64,000 bases of DNA. Source: Brucella pecoris (GTDB lineage: Bacteria > Pseudomonadota > Alphaproteobacteria > Rhizobiales > Rhizobiaceae). The position numbers were made by a program, and so were the translations under genes. Below the pieces are notes generated by a model. It did not search any database. It was not told where the DNA came from and saw only the letters and a program-made list of their open reading frames with translations. Numbering within the stretch: position 1 is the stretch's first letter; each line of letters opens with the position of its first letter. The stretch lies in assembly GCF_006376675.1 (NCBI RefSeq), contig NZ_VEWK01000005.1:1-64000 (forward strand). Direction: 5' to 3'. Below, piece by piece: positions 1 to 9,244 of this stretch.

Positions 1-106
1 TGATAAAGCTATGATGAGCCGAAAATCCTCTCTTCTTAATTAAACCAGTTTTGTCTCAAAGGCCCTGATGTCGGACAAAATGCTCAATCGCCGCACAGGC
101 TTAACC

Positions 107-137
107 AAAAACCCATGAGTCATACTCATAGGTTTTT
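107..137. promoter_or_regulatory. Long inverted repeat upstream of the P450 gene
   Basis: Two 14-base arms (107-120 and 124-137) pair at 13 of 14 positions around a 3-base CAT centre. The core is ATGAGT-CAT-ACTCAT and the outer ends are A5 and T5. It lies about 105 bases before the P450 start. The A and T tracts also fit a bidirectional terminator for a gene left of the window, but the stem is GC-poor, so an operator is equally likely. Nothing else was recognised in bases 1-242. Confidence 0.45.
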
Positions 138-242
138 AGTATAGGACGAATTCACGATCCTTTTTGCGCCAGCACAAGAACCGCAGCCGATAAAACCCCT
201 ATAACGCGGCAAGTTCCGGTTCGATTGCATGCAGGGGGGATT

Positions 243-1406
243 ATGACTTCATCGACTGAACGGCCAAAGCAGGATTGGGACCCCAGGTCGGAGGCCGTCC
301 TTTCCGATCAGATCGGCGCTTATGACGGCATGCGCCATCAATGCCCGGTTGCCCATAGCGATTATCTCGGCTGGTCATTGTTTTCGCATGACGATGTGGT
401 CCGCGTTCTGGACGATCACGAGAGCTTCAGCAGCGTCGTTTCAACTCATCTCTCGGTGCCAAGCGGCATGGATCCGCCGCAGCACACTGCCTTCAGGCAA
501 TTGATCGAACGTTATTTCGAGCCGGAGCGGGTCAAAGCTTTCGAGCCAGTCTGTCGGGAGATCTCGAAGAAGCTTGTTTCCGAATTGCCCCGCGATGCCG
601 AAATTGATCTGGTGGCGCAATTCGCACAGCCTTATGCCGTGCACATCCAGTGCGCATTTTTGGGCTGGCCGGACAGTCTGCAGGTACCTTTACTTGACTG
701 GGTGCGCAAGAACCACAAGGCAACACTTGCCCGCGACACCAAAGCGATGGCGGTGATCGCGCTTGAATTCGATGAATATATTCGTGCGCTTCTGGACGAA
801 CGACGCAGGCTTGGGATGGATGCACCGGACGATGTGACGACAAGCCTTCTGCGGGACAGGATCGATGGACGCGCGCTCTCGCACGAGGAAATCGTGAGTA
901 TCCTGCGTAACTGGACGGTGGGTGAGCTTGGGACCATCACCGCCTGTGTCGGTATCCTGTGTCATCACCTGGCCAACAACCGGCAGACGCAAGCCTTGAT
1001 GCGGGGCGGCCCGGACCTTCTGCCGGCAGCTATCGACGAAATATTGCGGTTACACGCGCCGCTGATCTCGAACCGCCGTGTCACGACCCGCTCAGTTACG
1101 ATTGGCGGACGCGAAATTCCCGCCGGAGAAAAAATCACGCTGATGTGGGCTTCTGCAAACCGCGATGAAGCCGTGTTCGATAAGCCTGATGAATTGCGCC
1201 TCAATCGCGATCATGCGCTCAATCTTCTCTACGGGCGTGGCATTCATGTCTGTCCGGGGGCGGAACTCTCACGGATGGAACTGCGTGTTCTGATGGAGGA
1301 ATTGCTGGGAGGGACCCGCAAACTCGACCTTGTTTCCGGCTTGGCGCCAGTGCTCGCGGTCTATCCGGCAAGTGGCTTTTCGAGACTGCCTGCACGTATA
1401 TCCTGA
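243..1406 (+). CDS. Cytochrome P450
   Basis: Haem-thiolate monooxygenase of 387 residues, a normal length for a soluble bacterial class I P450. The haem loop LLYGRGIHVCPGAE places the cysteine ligand near residue 337, and the K-helix ExxR appears as EILRL near residue 265. The I-helix reads GELGTITACVG, so the usual acid-Thr pair is altered, which could affect oxygen activation. The ATG at 243 is preferred to an upstream TTG because AGGGGG stands just before it. No ferredoxin or ferredoxin reductase gene adjoins it, so redox partners must come from elsewhere. The substrate cannot be read from sequence or neighbours; the next gene is convergent. Confidence 0.93.
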   Translation: MTSSTERPKQDWDPRSEAVLSDQIGAYDGMRHQCPVAHSDYLGWSLFSHDDVVRVLDDHESFSSVVSTHLSVPSGMDPPQHTAFRQLIERYFEPERVKAFEPVCREISKKLVSELPRDAEIDLVAQFAQPYAVHIQCAFLGWPDSLQVPLLDWVRKNHKATLARDTKAMAVIALEFDEYIRALLDERRRLGMDAPDDVTTSLLRDRIDGRALSHEEIVSILRNWTVGELGTITACVGILCHHLANNRQTQALMRGGPDLLPAAIDEILRLHAPLISNRRVTTRSVTIGGREIPAGEKITLMWASANRDEAVFDKPDELRLNRDHALNLLYGRGIHVCPGAELSRMELRVLMEELLGGTRKLDLVSGLAPVLAVYPASGFSRLPARIS

Positions 1407-1464
1407 CCTTGCTATCCTGACTTTGCTATTCGGCAAGCGCCGCCATAACGGCTCTCGCTTGCCG
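1399..1464. repeat. 14-bp tandem duplication and hairpin between convergent genes
   Basis: TATCCTGACCTTGC at 1399-1412 covers the P450 stop codon and is repeated with one change at 1413-1426. It is followed by a hairpin with 9-base arms CGGCAAGCG (1431-1439) and CGCTTGCCG (1456-1464). There is no strong T run, so terminator function is only possible. Confidence 0.4.
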
Positions 1465-1511
1465 GAAAACCGCCGGATCAGGATTATTTCAACACGCTGA
1501 CGCCCGCTGTT

Positions 1512-2441
1512 TCAATAACCTCGTTTGCGGTCGATCTCGCCTATGAGCGCGTCGCCTCCAGACAGTCGCCGCAGATTGTCGACGAGTACACCGGCAGCAC
1601 CATGACTGTCGGTCACGCAAGCGATGTGTGGGGTAAGGATTACCTTTGGATGTGACCAGAGGGGGTGTTTCGTTGGAAGCGGCTCGGGTGCCGTTACGTC
1701 GATGAAGGCCGAGGACAACTGTCCGTTATCGAGAGCCGCCAGAAGGGCATCGTAGTCCGTATGTGCCCCGCGACCGACCAGAACAACACTCGCGCCCACC
1801 GGCAGACGCGCAATAAACGCGGCATCGATCATGCCTTCCGTTTCCGCAGTTAGCGGCAGAAGGCAGACCAGAATATCTGTTTGTGAGACAAATGCGTGAA
1901 GACCGTCTTCGCCGGAAAAGCAATGCACGTCCGCGATGCTCTTTTCACTTCTGCTCCAGCCGGAAAGTGGAAACCCGAATGGCTTGAGCACCGTCAAGGC
2001 GGCCTGCCCAAGATAGCCGAGCCCCATCACGCCGACCCGGCGGCGCGGCGCATCTGGCTGAGGCAAGGCCTGCCAGATTTCATTGCGGTTCTGCTCCAGA
2101 TAGGCGGGCAACTGGCGGAAAAGCGACAGGACGGCAAGCGTAACATATTCCTGCATCATTCGTGCAAGACCCGGCTCGGTCATGCGGACAATGCGGACGT
2201 TTGAGGGGATATCTGCTTCAAAAAATTGCTCTACACCCGCTCCACTCGAGAAGATGATCTCAAGCGCGGGAAAACGCTCCGCCAGCCGTGCCGGTGTTTG
2301 CCAGCAAAGAAGATAGCGAACCTTGGCAGCAGCAGCTTCGTCCAGATCACCGGAGAGAAATTCCAGTTCCGGCAATTCATGTGCAAACACGTCGCGAATC
2401 TGCCCGGTGCGCGCGGCGTCCAGATAACAATAAAAAGCCAT
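1512..2441 (-). CDS. D-2-hydroxyacid dehydrogenase, GhrA-like (glyoxylate/hydroxypyruvate reductase)
   Basis: NAD(P)-dependent reductase of 2-oxoacids such as glyoxylate or hydroxypyruvate; 309 residues, matching the GhrA subfamily. The Rossmann motif GVMGLGYLGQAAL lies near residue 142. The catalytic Arg-Glu-His set is visible as VGRGAH, DVTAPEPLP and ILTPHIACVTD. The ATG at 2441 is chosen over a start 54 bases upstream because GGGGGGAG stands before it and the family N-terminus begins there. It lies downstream of the amino-acid ABC operon on the same strand, separated by palindromic repeat A. It might process a 2-oxoacid made by the oxidases of this region, but the repeat and gap make co-transcription uncertain. 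Confidence 0.87.
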   Translation of the reverse strand: MAFYCYLDAARTGQIRDVFAHELPELEFLSGDLDEAAAAKVRYLLCWQTPARLAERFPALEIIFSSGAGVEQFFEADIPSNVRIVRMTEPGLARMMQEYVTLAVLSLFRQLPAYLEQNRNEIWQALPQPDAPRRRVGVMGLGYLGQAALTVLKPFGFPLSGWSRSEKSIADVHCFSGEDGLHAFVSQTDILVCLLPLTAETEGMIDAAFIARLPVGASVVLVGRGAHTDYDALLAALDNGQLSSAFIDVTAPEPLPTKHPLWSHPKVILTPHIACVTDSHGAAGVLVDNLRRLSGGDALIGEIDRKRGY

Positions 2442-2487
2442 GAGCTCCCCCCAGCAAGACACGCCGTGCGTGTCTTGCGAAAATATA

Positions 2488-2593
2488 GAGCACATCCCGA
2501 AAAGTGTGAAACGGTTTTCGGAAAAGATGTGCGTTAAAACAAATACTTAGAGCGTATTTCGATCTGATTCAATCAGATCGAAACACGCTCTAG
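2488..2593. repeat. Palindromic repeat element A (modules 1+2)
   Basis: Module 1 contains CATCCCGAAAAGTGTGAAAC and the following CGGTTTTCGG. Module 2 is the palindrome AGAGCG...CGATCTGATT-AATCAGATCG...CGCTCT. The element ends 1 base from the stop codon of the ABC ATPase gene at 2595. The same modules recur at 7127, 9242 and 38136. It resembles the short palindromic families reported in Brucella (Bru-RS type); that name is from memory, not from a search. Confidence 0.8.
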
Positions 2594-2594
2594 A

Positions 2595-3329
2595 TCAGTG
2601 ATTGAGAACGCGGCGCAGAAAGTCCTGTGTACGCGGATGTTGCGGCGAACCGAGCACCTCCTTTGCTTTGCCCTGTTCAACGATCACGCCGCCATCCAGG
2701 AAAAGCACACGGTCCGCTACGTCGCGGGCAAAGCCCATTTCGTGCGTCACGACCAGCATGGTGAGGCCCTCGTCGGCGAGGCTGCGCATGACATCAAGCA
2801 CATCGCCCACCAGTTCGGGATCGAGCGCGGACGTCGGCTCATCGAACAGGATCGCCTGTGGTCGCATCGCCAGGGCGCGGGCAATTGCAACGCGCTGCAT
2901 CTGGCCGCCGGAAAGCTGGCCTGGATAATGGTTGGCCCGATCGCCCAAACCGACGCGCTGAAGCAGATGCTCGCCATATTTGCGCGCTTCGGCAGGCTTC
3001 TCGCCTTTGACATACACCGGCCCTTCGATGACATTCTCAAGCGCGGTTCGATGTGGAAACAGGTTGAACCGCTGGAAAACCATCGCCATCCGCGTGCGGA
3101 TGTCGCGGATCGAGCGGTCCTGAGCACTGACCCGCTGGCCATCGATCAGAATGTCGCCGCCCTGATAAGTTTCCAGCCCATTCAGGCAGCGCAGCATCGT
3201 GGACTTTCCCGAACCCGAAGGCCCGATCAGGCAGACGACTTCACCCTTCTGCACTTCGGCACTGATGCCCTTGAGTACTTGAAGCGGACCATAGGATTTG
3301 GTGACGTTTTGTAATTCAATCATCGCCAT
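2595..3329 (-). CDS. Polar amino-acid ABC transporter ATP-binding protein (GlnQ/HisP type)
   Basis: ATPase of 244 residues that powers uptake of polar amino acids or opines at the inner membrane. Walker A is GPSGSGKST near residue 36, the signature is [15 protein letters not shown], Walker B is [13 protein letters not shown], and the switch histidine is in VVTHEMGFA. The length and the [10 protein letters not shown] region are typical of the GlnQ group. Two bases separate it from the permease upstream, so the two are translationally linked. Substrate is not determined, but the neighbouring FAD oxidase suggests an amino acid, polyamine or opine. Confidence 0.95.
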   Translation of the reverse strand: MAMIELQNVTKSYGPLQVLKGISAEVQKGEVVCLIGPSGSGKSTMLRCLNGLETYQGGDILIDGQRVSAQDRSIRDIRTRMAMVFQRFNLFPHRTALENVIEGPVYVKGEKPAEARKYGEHLLQRVGLGDRANHYPGQLSGGQMQRVAIARALAMRPQAILFDEPTSALDPELVGDVLDVMRSLADEGLTMLVVTHEMGFARDVADRVLFLDGGVIVEQGKAKEVLGSPQHPRTQDFLRRVLNH

Positions 3330-3331
3330 GG

Positions 3332-3994
3332 CTAGTGTCCGTTTCTTTTACCAAAGTGCTTTTCGAGACGCCCGACAGCCATCATCAGCGGAAGGCTCAG
3401 GCAGAGATAGAACATCGCAACCAGCGTATAGACGCTCATGTTCTTGAAGGTCGAGGAAGCGAGAAGCTGGCCTTGCAGGGTCAGTTCAGCAACGGTGATG
3501 GCCGACGCCTGCGAGCTGTCCTTCAAAAGCATGACCATGATGTTGCCGTAGGGCGGCAGGATCACACGAACGGCCTGCGGCAGGATCACGCGACGCATTG
3601 TCATGAACCAGCCCATGCCGATGGATTGCGCGGCTTCCGTCTGTCCATGATCTATGGCTTCGATACCGGCGCGGAAATTTTCCGCCTGATAAGCCGAGTA
3701 GGCGATGCCGAGGCCGATGATGCCGGCTTGAAGGGCGGAAAGTGAAATGCCGAATTCCGGTAGAACGAAATAGATATAGAATAGCTGCACCAGAATAGGG
3801 ATGCCGCGGATCACATTGACGACAGTTGAGGCGATGGCCGACAGCCAGCGAATTCCGGACACCCGCATCAGCGCCCAGACAAGCCCCAGAAGGGTCGACA
3901 GGACAAGGGAACCCAGGGTCACGAGAAGCGTGTATTTCACGCCTTCCAGCAAGATCGGGAAGAACTCGCTAATGTCCGTGAGAAAATTTTGCAT
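3332..3994 (-). CDS. Polar amino-acid ABC transporter permease (HisM/GlnP family)
   Basis: Integral membrane subunit of 220 residues with about five hydrophobic helices. The EAA loop that contacts the ATPase is visible around [22 protein letters not shown]. Only one permease gene is present, so the membrane domain is probably a homodimer, as in several GlnP-type systems. The substrate-binding protein gene lies upstream across a gap of about 170 bases (3995-4166) in which no further gene was seen. Confidence 0.94.
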   Translation of the reverse strand: MQNFLTDISEFFPILLEGVKYTLLVTLGSLVLSTLLGLVWALMRVSGIRWLSAIASTVVNVIRGIPILVQLFYIYFVLPEFGISLSALQAGIIGLGIAYSAYQAENFRAGIEAIDHGQTEAAQSIGMGWFMTMRRVILPQAVRVILPPYGNIMVMLLKDSSQASAITVAELTLQGQLLASSTFKNMSVYTLVAMFYLCLSLPLMMAVGRLEKHFGKRNGH

Positions 3995-4166
3995 TGGTTT
4001 TAACTCTGTCTTTTTTGGCGGCGATCAAACGGGGAAGTAGGCCCTGCGGCCGGCTGGCCCCGTTGCGCGCGCACCCGTAAAGCATGAAAAGCTTCTGCAT
4101 GGATGCGCGCGTGGAGCACACCAGAAATCTCGAGCACGAGGAGCAATCCCCGCGCTCGCATCGGAA

Positions 4167-4919
4167 TTATTTCAGTCCGTATTTTGCGAGAATTTTCTGG
4201 AGCGTGCCGTCCGACTTGATGCGGGCGATAGCCGCATTGATCTTTGGCATGCGTTCATCGCCTTTGCGCAGGGCAATGCCGAACTCGCCGCCAGCCGAAG
4301 CTTCATAGCTCTCGACCATCTTCACCTTCGGGAACCGGCCCTGCGTGAGATAATAGGCAGCCATCGGTCCATCCGCGAAACCGGCGTCGATGCGCCCGGC
4401 ATTCACGTCAGCGATGATATCGGGAATGCCCTTGTAGACCTTCACATCGCTGAACAGGCCACTCTTCTTGAAGAGATCGACAAAGGTAGTCCCCACCTGC
4501 ACGCCGACGGTCTTGCCTTTAAGATCGGCGTAGGTTTTGTAGGCAGTATCGTCGGAAACCGGTACGAAGACCCCTTCGCCATAGCCATAGACCGGATCGG
4601 AAAAGTCCACGACTTTTGCACGTTCCTCGGTGATGAACATAGCAGACGCAATCATATCGATCTTGTTCGAGGTGAGCGACGGCACGAGCGCCGAAAATTG
4701 CACTGCCTCGAATTCCGGCTTGATACCAATATCGGGTTCAATGGCCTTGACCACATCAATCAGTACGCCATCCATCGCCTTGGTTTCCGTGTTCATAAAA
4801 GTAAACGGCAAACCGGTGGGCGAAGAACCTACCTTGACGACTTCCTGTGCCGAAGCGGGCATCGCGCCTCCAATTATGGCTGCCATGGCCGCCAGGCCGA
4901 AAATTTTCTTGAGACGCAT
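4167..4919 (-). CDS. Polar amino-acid ABC transporter substrate-binding protein
   Basis: Periplasmic binding protein of the SBP_bac_3 family, 250 residues with a signal peptide ending near MPASAQ-EVV. Family landmarks are VGSSPTGLPFTFMN at the mature N-terminus, IDMIASAMFITEERAKVVDFSDP in the first lobe, and GKTVGVQVGT in the hinge region. The ATG at 4919 is selected because AGGAAGGAG precedes it and it opens a proper signal peptide; a start 114 bases upstream would add a non-secretory leader. It heads the transporter genes and follows the FAD oxidase on the same strand by about 110 bases, so all may be one transcript. Confidence 0.94.
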   Translation of the reverse strand: MRLKKIFGLAAMAAIIGGAMPASAQEVVKVGSSPTGLPFTFMNTETKAMDGVLIDVVKAIEPDIGIKPEFEAVQFSALVPSLTSNKIDMIASAMFITEERAKVVDFSDPVYGYGEGVFVPVSDDTAYKTYADLKGKTVGVQVGTTFVDLFKKSGLFSDVKVYKGIPDIIADVNAGRIDAGFADGPMAAYYLTQGRFPKVKMVESYEASAGGEFGIALRKGDERMPKINAAIARIKSDGTLQKILAKYGLK

Positions 4920-5029
4920 AACATTCTCCTTCCTAAATGCAGCGATAAGCTTGTTGTTCGTCATACTGGCTATGAAGCCGTGTTCGTTAAAATGAAATTT
5001 GTCATAGCCGGTGTTCACGTCGAGTTTTC

Positions 5030-6355
5030 TCATTTGCGACCACCGTGGGAATCCGAACTGTTTCTCGATGCCCGTTCCCGTGATGCCATTGCTTCCAGCT
5101 TGCGGTCCTTGCGTTCGAGATCGGCAAAAACCAGAGGCATGAACCAGGCATTTCCGCGCCAGGTGGGGACAAAACGTGGAGGGCGGAAATCAAAGCTGCT
5201 TTCACTATTGGGAACACCCAATATCTTCTGTGCGACTTTGAGGCCGAGCCAAGGTGCCCAGACGACACCCGATCCACAGAACCCGGTTGCGTAGTGAACG
5301 GCTCCGCGCTGAAAAATTCGGGGAACCATGTCCCGGTTCATTGCAACGTAGCCAAACCAGCTATGGGAGATACCCACGCCTTCAAGCTGAGGAAAAATCC
5401 TGCACATTTCCGTATAATTGCGGAGCGTCGCACTATCAGGATCGCCCCGGCTTGTTACGTCGCGACCACCGAACAAAATGCGCCGTCCATCCGGCGACGG
5501 ACGGAAATAGTAAGTCATCGCGCGGGTGTCGGTGAGCATTTTCAGCCCCGGCACCAGTTCCCGCACACGTTCCTCACCCAGATCTTCGGTTGCGATGATT
5601 CGCGAACGCAAGGGCACCAAACGCTGACGCAGCCAACGGTCAGAATGGTCGGTATAACCGTTCGTGCAGACAAGAACCTCGCCTGCCTGAGTGCGCCCGT
5701 GTTCGGTAATTACCGTTTTGTTATCAATAGTTTCCACGCGGCATTCGCTGTGGATCGACACGCCTTCGGCGAGTGCAAGCCGCACCAGCTCCGCATGGAA
5801 CTTGGCTGGATGCAGGCCGCCTATATCCATACGCACGCTGCCGCCCGCATAGAGGTCCGTCGCGATATGCTGGTGCACTTCGCTCAAGGGCACAGCATAT
5901 GATTCGATACCGGTCGCGCGCTGGATAGCTTCCGAGCTTCGGGCCATGACGTCATATTCGGCGCGCGTCATCGCACCGCTGAAACGTCCCACGAGCTGGA
6001 AATCCGCGTCGATCCCTTCCTTGGCCAGAAAATCGATCATGAAGCGGCGCGCTTCATGGCCTTCGGCAGCAATCTTGACCGCGCGTTCCATGCCGAATTT
6101 GCGGATCAGCGTCTTGTCGTCCGGACGAATATTGCCGCTGGTAAAGCCGCCGTTGCGGCTGGAGGCGCCATAGCCCAGTTGTTCCCGCTCGAAGACCTGG
6201 ACCCTTCGCCCCGCTCGCGCAAGATGAAGGGCAGCACAAAGTCCCGCATAGCCCGCGCCAACAATGGCAACATCGCAATTCGGCTCGATCGCGGTTTTCT
6301 CGGCGCTGCGCGGCGGGGCTGCTTCCCACCAATAAGGTGTGTCCTTGTGAGCCAT
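5030..6355 (-). CDS. FAD-dependent amino-acid/amine oxidase (DAO/PuuB-like)
   Basis: Flavoprotein of 441 residues in the DadA/glycine-oxidase/gamma-glutamylputrescine-oxidase superfamily. The N-terminal dinucleotide motif VAIVGAGYAGLCAALHL is near residue 29, followed by the FAD segment GYGASSRNGGF. The C-terminal part keeps RILFGGRDV and a GFCGSGVV-type flavin loop. The WWEA motif near residue 10 is common in the PuuB-like branch. It is the first gene of the transporter operon and diverges from the HTH-cupin regulator 78 bases away, which probably controls it. Oxidative deamination of the imported substrate is the likely role; the exact substrate is unknown. Confidence 0.88.
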   Translation of the reverse strand: MAHKDTPYWWEAAPPRSAEKTAIEPNCDVAIVGAGYAGLCAALHLARAGRRVQVFEREQLGYGASSRNGGFTSGNIRPDDKTLIRKFGMERAVKIAAEGHEARRFMIDFLAKEGIDADFQLVGRFSGAMTRAEYDVMARSSEAIQRATGIESYAVPLSEVHQHIATDLYAGGSVRMDIGGLHPAKFHAELVRLALAEGVSIHSECRVETIDNKTVITEHGRTQAGEVLVCTNGYTDHSDRWLRQRLVPLRSRIIATEDLGEERVRELVPGLKMLTDTRAMTYYFRPSPDGRRILFGGRDVTSRGDPDSATLRNYTEMCRIFPQLEGVGISHSWFGYVAMNRDMVPRIFQRGAVHYATGFCGSGVVWAPWLGLKVAQKILGVPNSESSFDFRPPRFVPTWRGNAWFMPLVFADLERKDRKLEAMASRERASRNSSDSHGGRK

Positions 6356-6433
6356 GTCCGATCTGTCCCCTCCATGTTTTGGATGGATTTTGTTTTTAGT
6401 TTATTGAACGTGGATCAAATATGAAGCAGAATA

Positions 6434-7105
6434 GTGAAAACTAATCAACCCCGATTCAATCCTGTTCGTAGCGAGAGCCATCAAAGGATGCCAAAAGTGA
6501 ACAAGGCAGAAATGTCCCAGACCGCCCCCGCCAGCGAACCTGCTTCCAACGATGCGGGGGGAATTGGAGCGCGCATTCGCCTGCGACGACAGACGCTGGG
6601 TCTCACACTGGGTTATCTATCGGAAGTGTCCGGCCTGTCGACGGGAGCGCTGTCGCAAATCGAGCGCGGCCTTGTATCACCGACGGTACGCACCCTCTAT
6701 ACGATTGCGGACGTGCTCTCGATGAGCCCGGCGCAACTCATCGACCCGCAAGGCTTTGCAGCGGCCGCCCGCGCCAATCCCTATGTGCTGCGCGGGGGCG
6801 AGCAGCCGGAAGTGCTGAACGCTGGTGGCGTCATCAAGCACCGCGCTTCGCCTGAACTCATCGAGACGATGAAGTCCTTCGCGGTGCGGATCATCCCTGG
6901 CGGAAGCTCTGGTGAAGAATGCTACACGCATTCAGGCGAGGAACTGGGTTATGTGATTTCGGGCAGTTTCACACTGCAGATCGAAGATGCTCAGTACCTG
7001 CTTTCGGCAGGAGACGGATTCGCACTGCCTTCAACGACCCGCCACCGGTTCTTCAATAACGGCGACGCCGAAGCTTTTGTGCTCTGGGTGAACAAACCCG
7101 AGTGA
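6434..7105 (+). CDS. HTH (XRE)-cupin transcriptional regulator
   Basis: A helix-turn-helix domain (about residues 36-90, LGYLSEVSGLSTGALSQIERG) is joined to a C-terminal cupin sensor (about residues 145-220, with GEELGYVISGSFTLQIED and TTRHRFFNNGD). This arrangement is that of PuuR-type regulators, which control polyamine and amino-acid use and sense a small ligand through the cupin. It diverges from the transporter/oxidase operon and precedes a second oxidase, so it probably regulates both. The GTG at 6434 has no clear ribosome-binding site; ATG at 6488 or 6512 are reasonable alternatives that leave both domains intact. Confidence 0.88.
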   Translation: MKTNQPRFNPVRSESHQRMPKVNKAEMSQTAPASEPASNDAGGIGARIRLRRQTLGLTLGYLSEVSGLSTGALSQIERGLVSPTVRTLYTIADVLSMSPAQLIDPQGFAAAARANPYVLRGGEQPEVLNAGGVIKHRASPELIETMKSFAVRIIPGGSSGEECYTHSGEELGYVISGSFTLQIEDAQYLLSAGDGFALPSTTRHRFFNNGDAEAFVLWVNKPE

Positions 7106-7126
7106 GACCGCCTGGCAGGCCGATTG

Positions 7127-7228
7127 GAGCGCATCCCGAAAAGTGTGAAACGGTTTTCGGAACAAGATGCGCGCAAAAGCAAAAGATAGAGCATTTCCAA
7201 TGATTCAGGAAAACAGGAAATGCTCTAG
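7127..7228. repeat. Palindromic repeat element B (module 1 + variant hairpin)
   Basis: Starts 21 bases after the regulator stop codon. It has module 1 (GCATCCCGAAAAGTGTGAAA plus CGGTTTTCGG) joined to a hairpin AGAGCATTTCC...GGAAATGCTCT that is shared with the element at 52674 but not with elements A, C and D. Confidence 0.8.
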
Positions 7229-7243
7229 ACACGCTGGAGGAAG

Positions 7244-8545
7244 ATGAAAATGGCAAGCAGCCCTGAGAGCTTCTCGCGCTCATTATGGTGGAACGAAGCT
7301 GGCGAGGCCAAGCCGAACCATCCCAGACTGAACGGCGTGCATGAGGCGGATGTCGTTATAGTCGGCGGCGGTTTTACGGGCCTTTCAAGCGCATTATTCC
7401 TTGCCGAACGCGGCAAGACGGTAGTGGTGCTAGAGGCGCGCCATGTCGGCTTCGGTGCATCGGGACGCAATGGCGGACAGGTGATTCCCGGGCTGAAGCA
7501 CGATCCCGAAGACCTTCTGGCGACCTTTGGGCCAGAACACGGCAGGCGTATGATCGATCTGGTCGGCGGCGTGGGCGATCTCGTTTTCGACCTTATACGG
7601 GACCATGACATCCAATGCGCGCCTGTGCGTACCGGCTGGATTCAGGCCGCGCATTCCCAGCTTGCGACTGCTGCTGTCTATAAGCGTGCGCGGCAATGGC
7701 AGGCGCAGGGCGTCGAGGTCGAGATTTTGGATCGCGCGCAGGTTGCTGCGCTTTCCGGCACGGATCGTTATTTCGGCGGGTGGCGCGATCCGCGTGCCGG
7801 TGCCCTGCAACCGCTGGACTATGCTCGTGGGCTTGCGCGCGCTGCCACGGCGCGCGGGGTTCAGATTTTCGAAGATTCCTCCGTTACCGCTCTGGCACAG
7901 GAAAACGGCGACTGGATCGCAAAGACCGCAAACGGGACAGTTCGCGCGCGTGAAGCGCTTGTCGCGACCAATGCCTATACAGGCAATCTGGTGCCGGGGC
8001 TCGCTCAAAGCATTCTTCCTGTGCAAAGCATGTTGATTGCGACCGCTCCGCTCTCGGAAAAGCAGCGCCGCGAGGTCATGCCGGGCGGAGTAGTCCTGTC
8101 CGAAACGCGCAAGATCGCTTTTTATATGCGTCAATCCGAAGACGGGCGGTTTCTCATTGGCGGACGTGGCGCCGTCGGAATGACCGAGAAGAAAGCCCTG
8201 ATGGATGCATTGAAGGCCGGGATGGTGAGGCTGTTTCCGCAACTGGACGGGATCGGCATCGATTATCACTGGTCCGGCCATGTGGCGCTGACCATGGACG
8301 GCCTGCCACACCTGCACAATCCGGCCCAAGGCTTGCACGTCATGCTTGGCTATAATGGCCGGGGCGTGGCTATGGCCACTGCCTTTGGCAAGATGTACGC
8401 GGAATATATCGCCGAAGGCCGCCCCATGGTTTATCCGACCACCAACATTCCGCGCCTTGCCTGGCATGTTATCCGCAAGCCGGTGATGGATCTCGGCATC
8501 CGCTGGTACTGGATCAAGGACAGCCTCGGCTTCGCATCGAAATAA
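7244..8545 (+). CDS. FAD-dependent amine/amino-acid oxidase, second copy
   Basis: Flavoprotein of 433 residues, a distant paralogue of the oxidase at 5030-6355 in the same DAO/PuuB-like group. The FAD-binding motif VVIVGGGFTGLSSALFL is near residue 36, followed by FGASGRNGGQVIPG. A WWNEA segment occurs near residue 17, and LGYNGRGVAMATAFG forms the C-terminal flavin loop. GGAGGAAG just before the ATG supports the start. It lies downstream of the HTH-cupin regulator and 24 bases before a cupin gene. Amine or N-methyl amino-acid oxidation is likely; the substrate is unknown. Confidence 0.88.
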   Translation: MKMASSPESFSRSLWWNEAGEAKPNHPRLNGVHEADVVIVGGGFTGLSSALFLAERGKTVVVLEARHVGFGASGRNGGQVIPGLKHDPEDLLATFGPEHGRRMIDLVGGVGDLVFDLIRDHDIQCAPVRTGWIQAAHSQLATAAVYKRARQWQAQGVEVEILDRAQVAALSGTDRYFGGWRDPRAGALQPLDYARGLARAATARGVQIFEDSSVTALAQENGDWIAKTANGTVRAREALVATNAYTGNLVPGLAQSILPVQSMLIATAPLSEKQRREVMPGGVVLSETRKIAFYMRQSEDGRFLIGGRGAVGMTEKKALMDALKAGMVRLFPQLDGIGIDYHWSGHVALTMDGLPHLHNPAQGLHVMLGYNGRGVAMATAFGKMYAEYIAEGRPMVYPTTNIPRLAWHVIRKPVMDLGIRWYWIKDSLGFASK

Positions 8546-8569
8546 TTCCCCATATAGAAAGAATCCAAC

Positions 8570-9244
8570 GTGCTGAAAAACGTAATCAATCTGGGCACCG
8601 CACCTTCTTGCGCCTCGGACCTGAAAACGGCCTTTCAAACCATCGGCCTGAACGAACTGGCGACTGAACACTTCGGCTTCGGTCGTGCCGTCCTTTCGGG
8701 GAATGGAAAAGAAGCGGAAAGCCGCTTCTCGTCCATCATAATGCTGCGCGACGGCACTTTAACGATCCAGGACAGCAACGGCGCCGAGATTACGCTGACC
8801 AAGGGCGAAGTGGCCAGCCTGCCGGCGGGTGTATTTTCGTGGGATGCAAAATCGGCGGATTGCGTCATTCTTGTTCTGCATCAGGATAATCCGCAACTAT
8901 CCCTGGCCAAACTCGATCTTGATCACCCGATGACGCCCGGCGGCGCACCCAATGCGGCACTTTTGACCACGTCTGCGCCGCAAACTGTCCGGCACGAATT
9001 CCACGGCGAGGATTTGCTCTCATGGGGCACCTGGGCCACGACCCCATATGCCCGCCGTCCGATCACCTATTCATTTTCGGAATTGATGATGTTGCGCAAG
9101 GGCGAAGTCACGCTCTCCAACCCCGATGAGGGAAGTGCGACATTTGCCGCAGGCGAAATTTTCCTCGTTTGCTCCGGTGCCGTGGCCGCATGGGATAATC
9201 CGGTTGATCTGGAAAAGTTCTGGGTCATCCGCACGGCAGATTAG
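8570..9244 (+). CDS. Double-cupin protein (EutQ/DUF861-like)
   Basis: Cytosolic protein of 224 residues with two cupin-like halves, each carrying a short acid-containing core (ITLTKGEVASLPAGVFSWD near residue 65 and TFAAGEIFLVCSGAVAAWDN near residue 190). This resembles cupins that accompany amine and ethanolamine catabolic enzymes. It starts with GTG 24 bases after the upstream oxidase and its TAG stop abuts repeat element C. Function unproven; handling of a reactive aldehyde or imine made by the oxidase is a guess from context. Confidence 0.7.
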   Translation: MLKNVINLGTAPSCASDLKTAFQTIGLNELATEHFGFGRAVLSGNGKEAESRFSSIIMLRDGTLTIQDSNGAEITLTKGEVASLPAGVFSWDAKSADCVILVLHQDNPQLSLAKLDLDHPMTPGGAPNAALLTTSAPQTVRHEFHGEDLLSWGTWATTPYARRPITYSFSELMMLRKGEVTLSNPDEGSATFAAGEIFLVCSGAVAAWDNPVDLEKFWVIRTAD

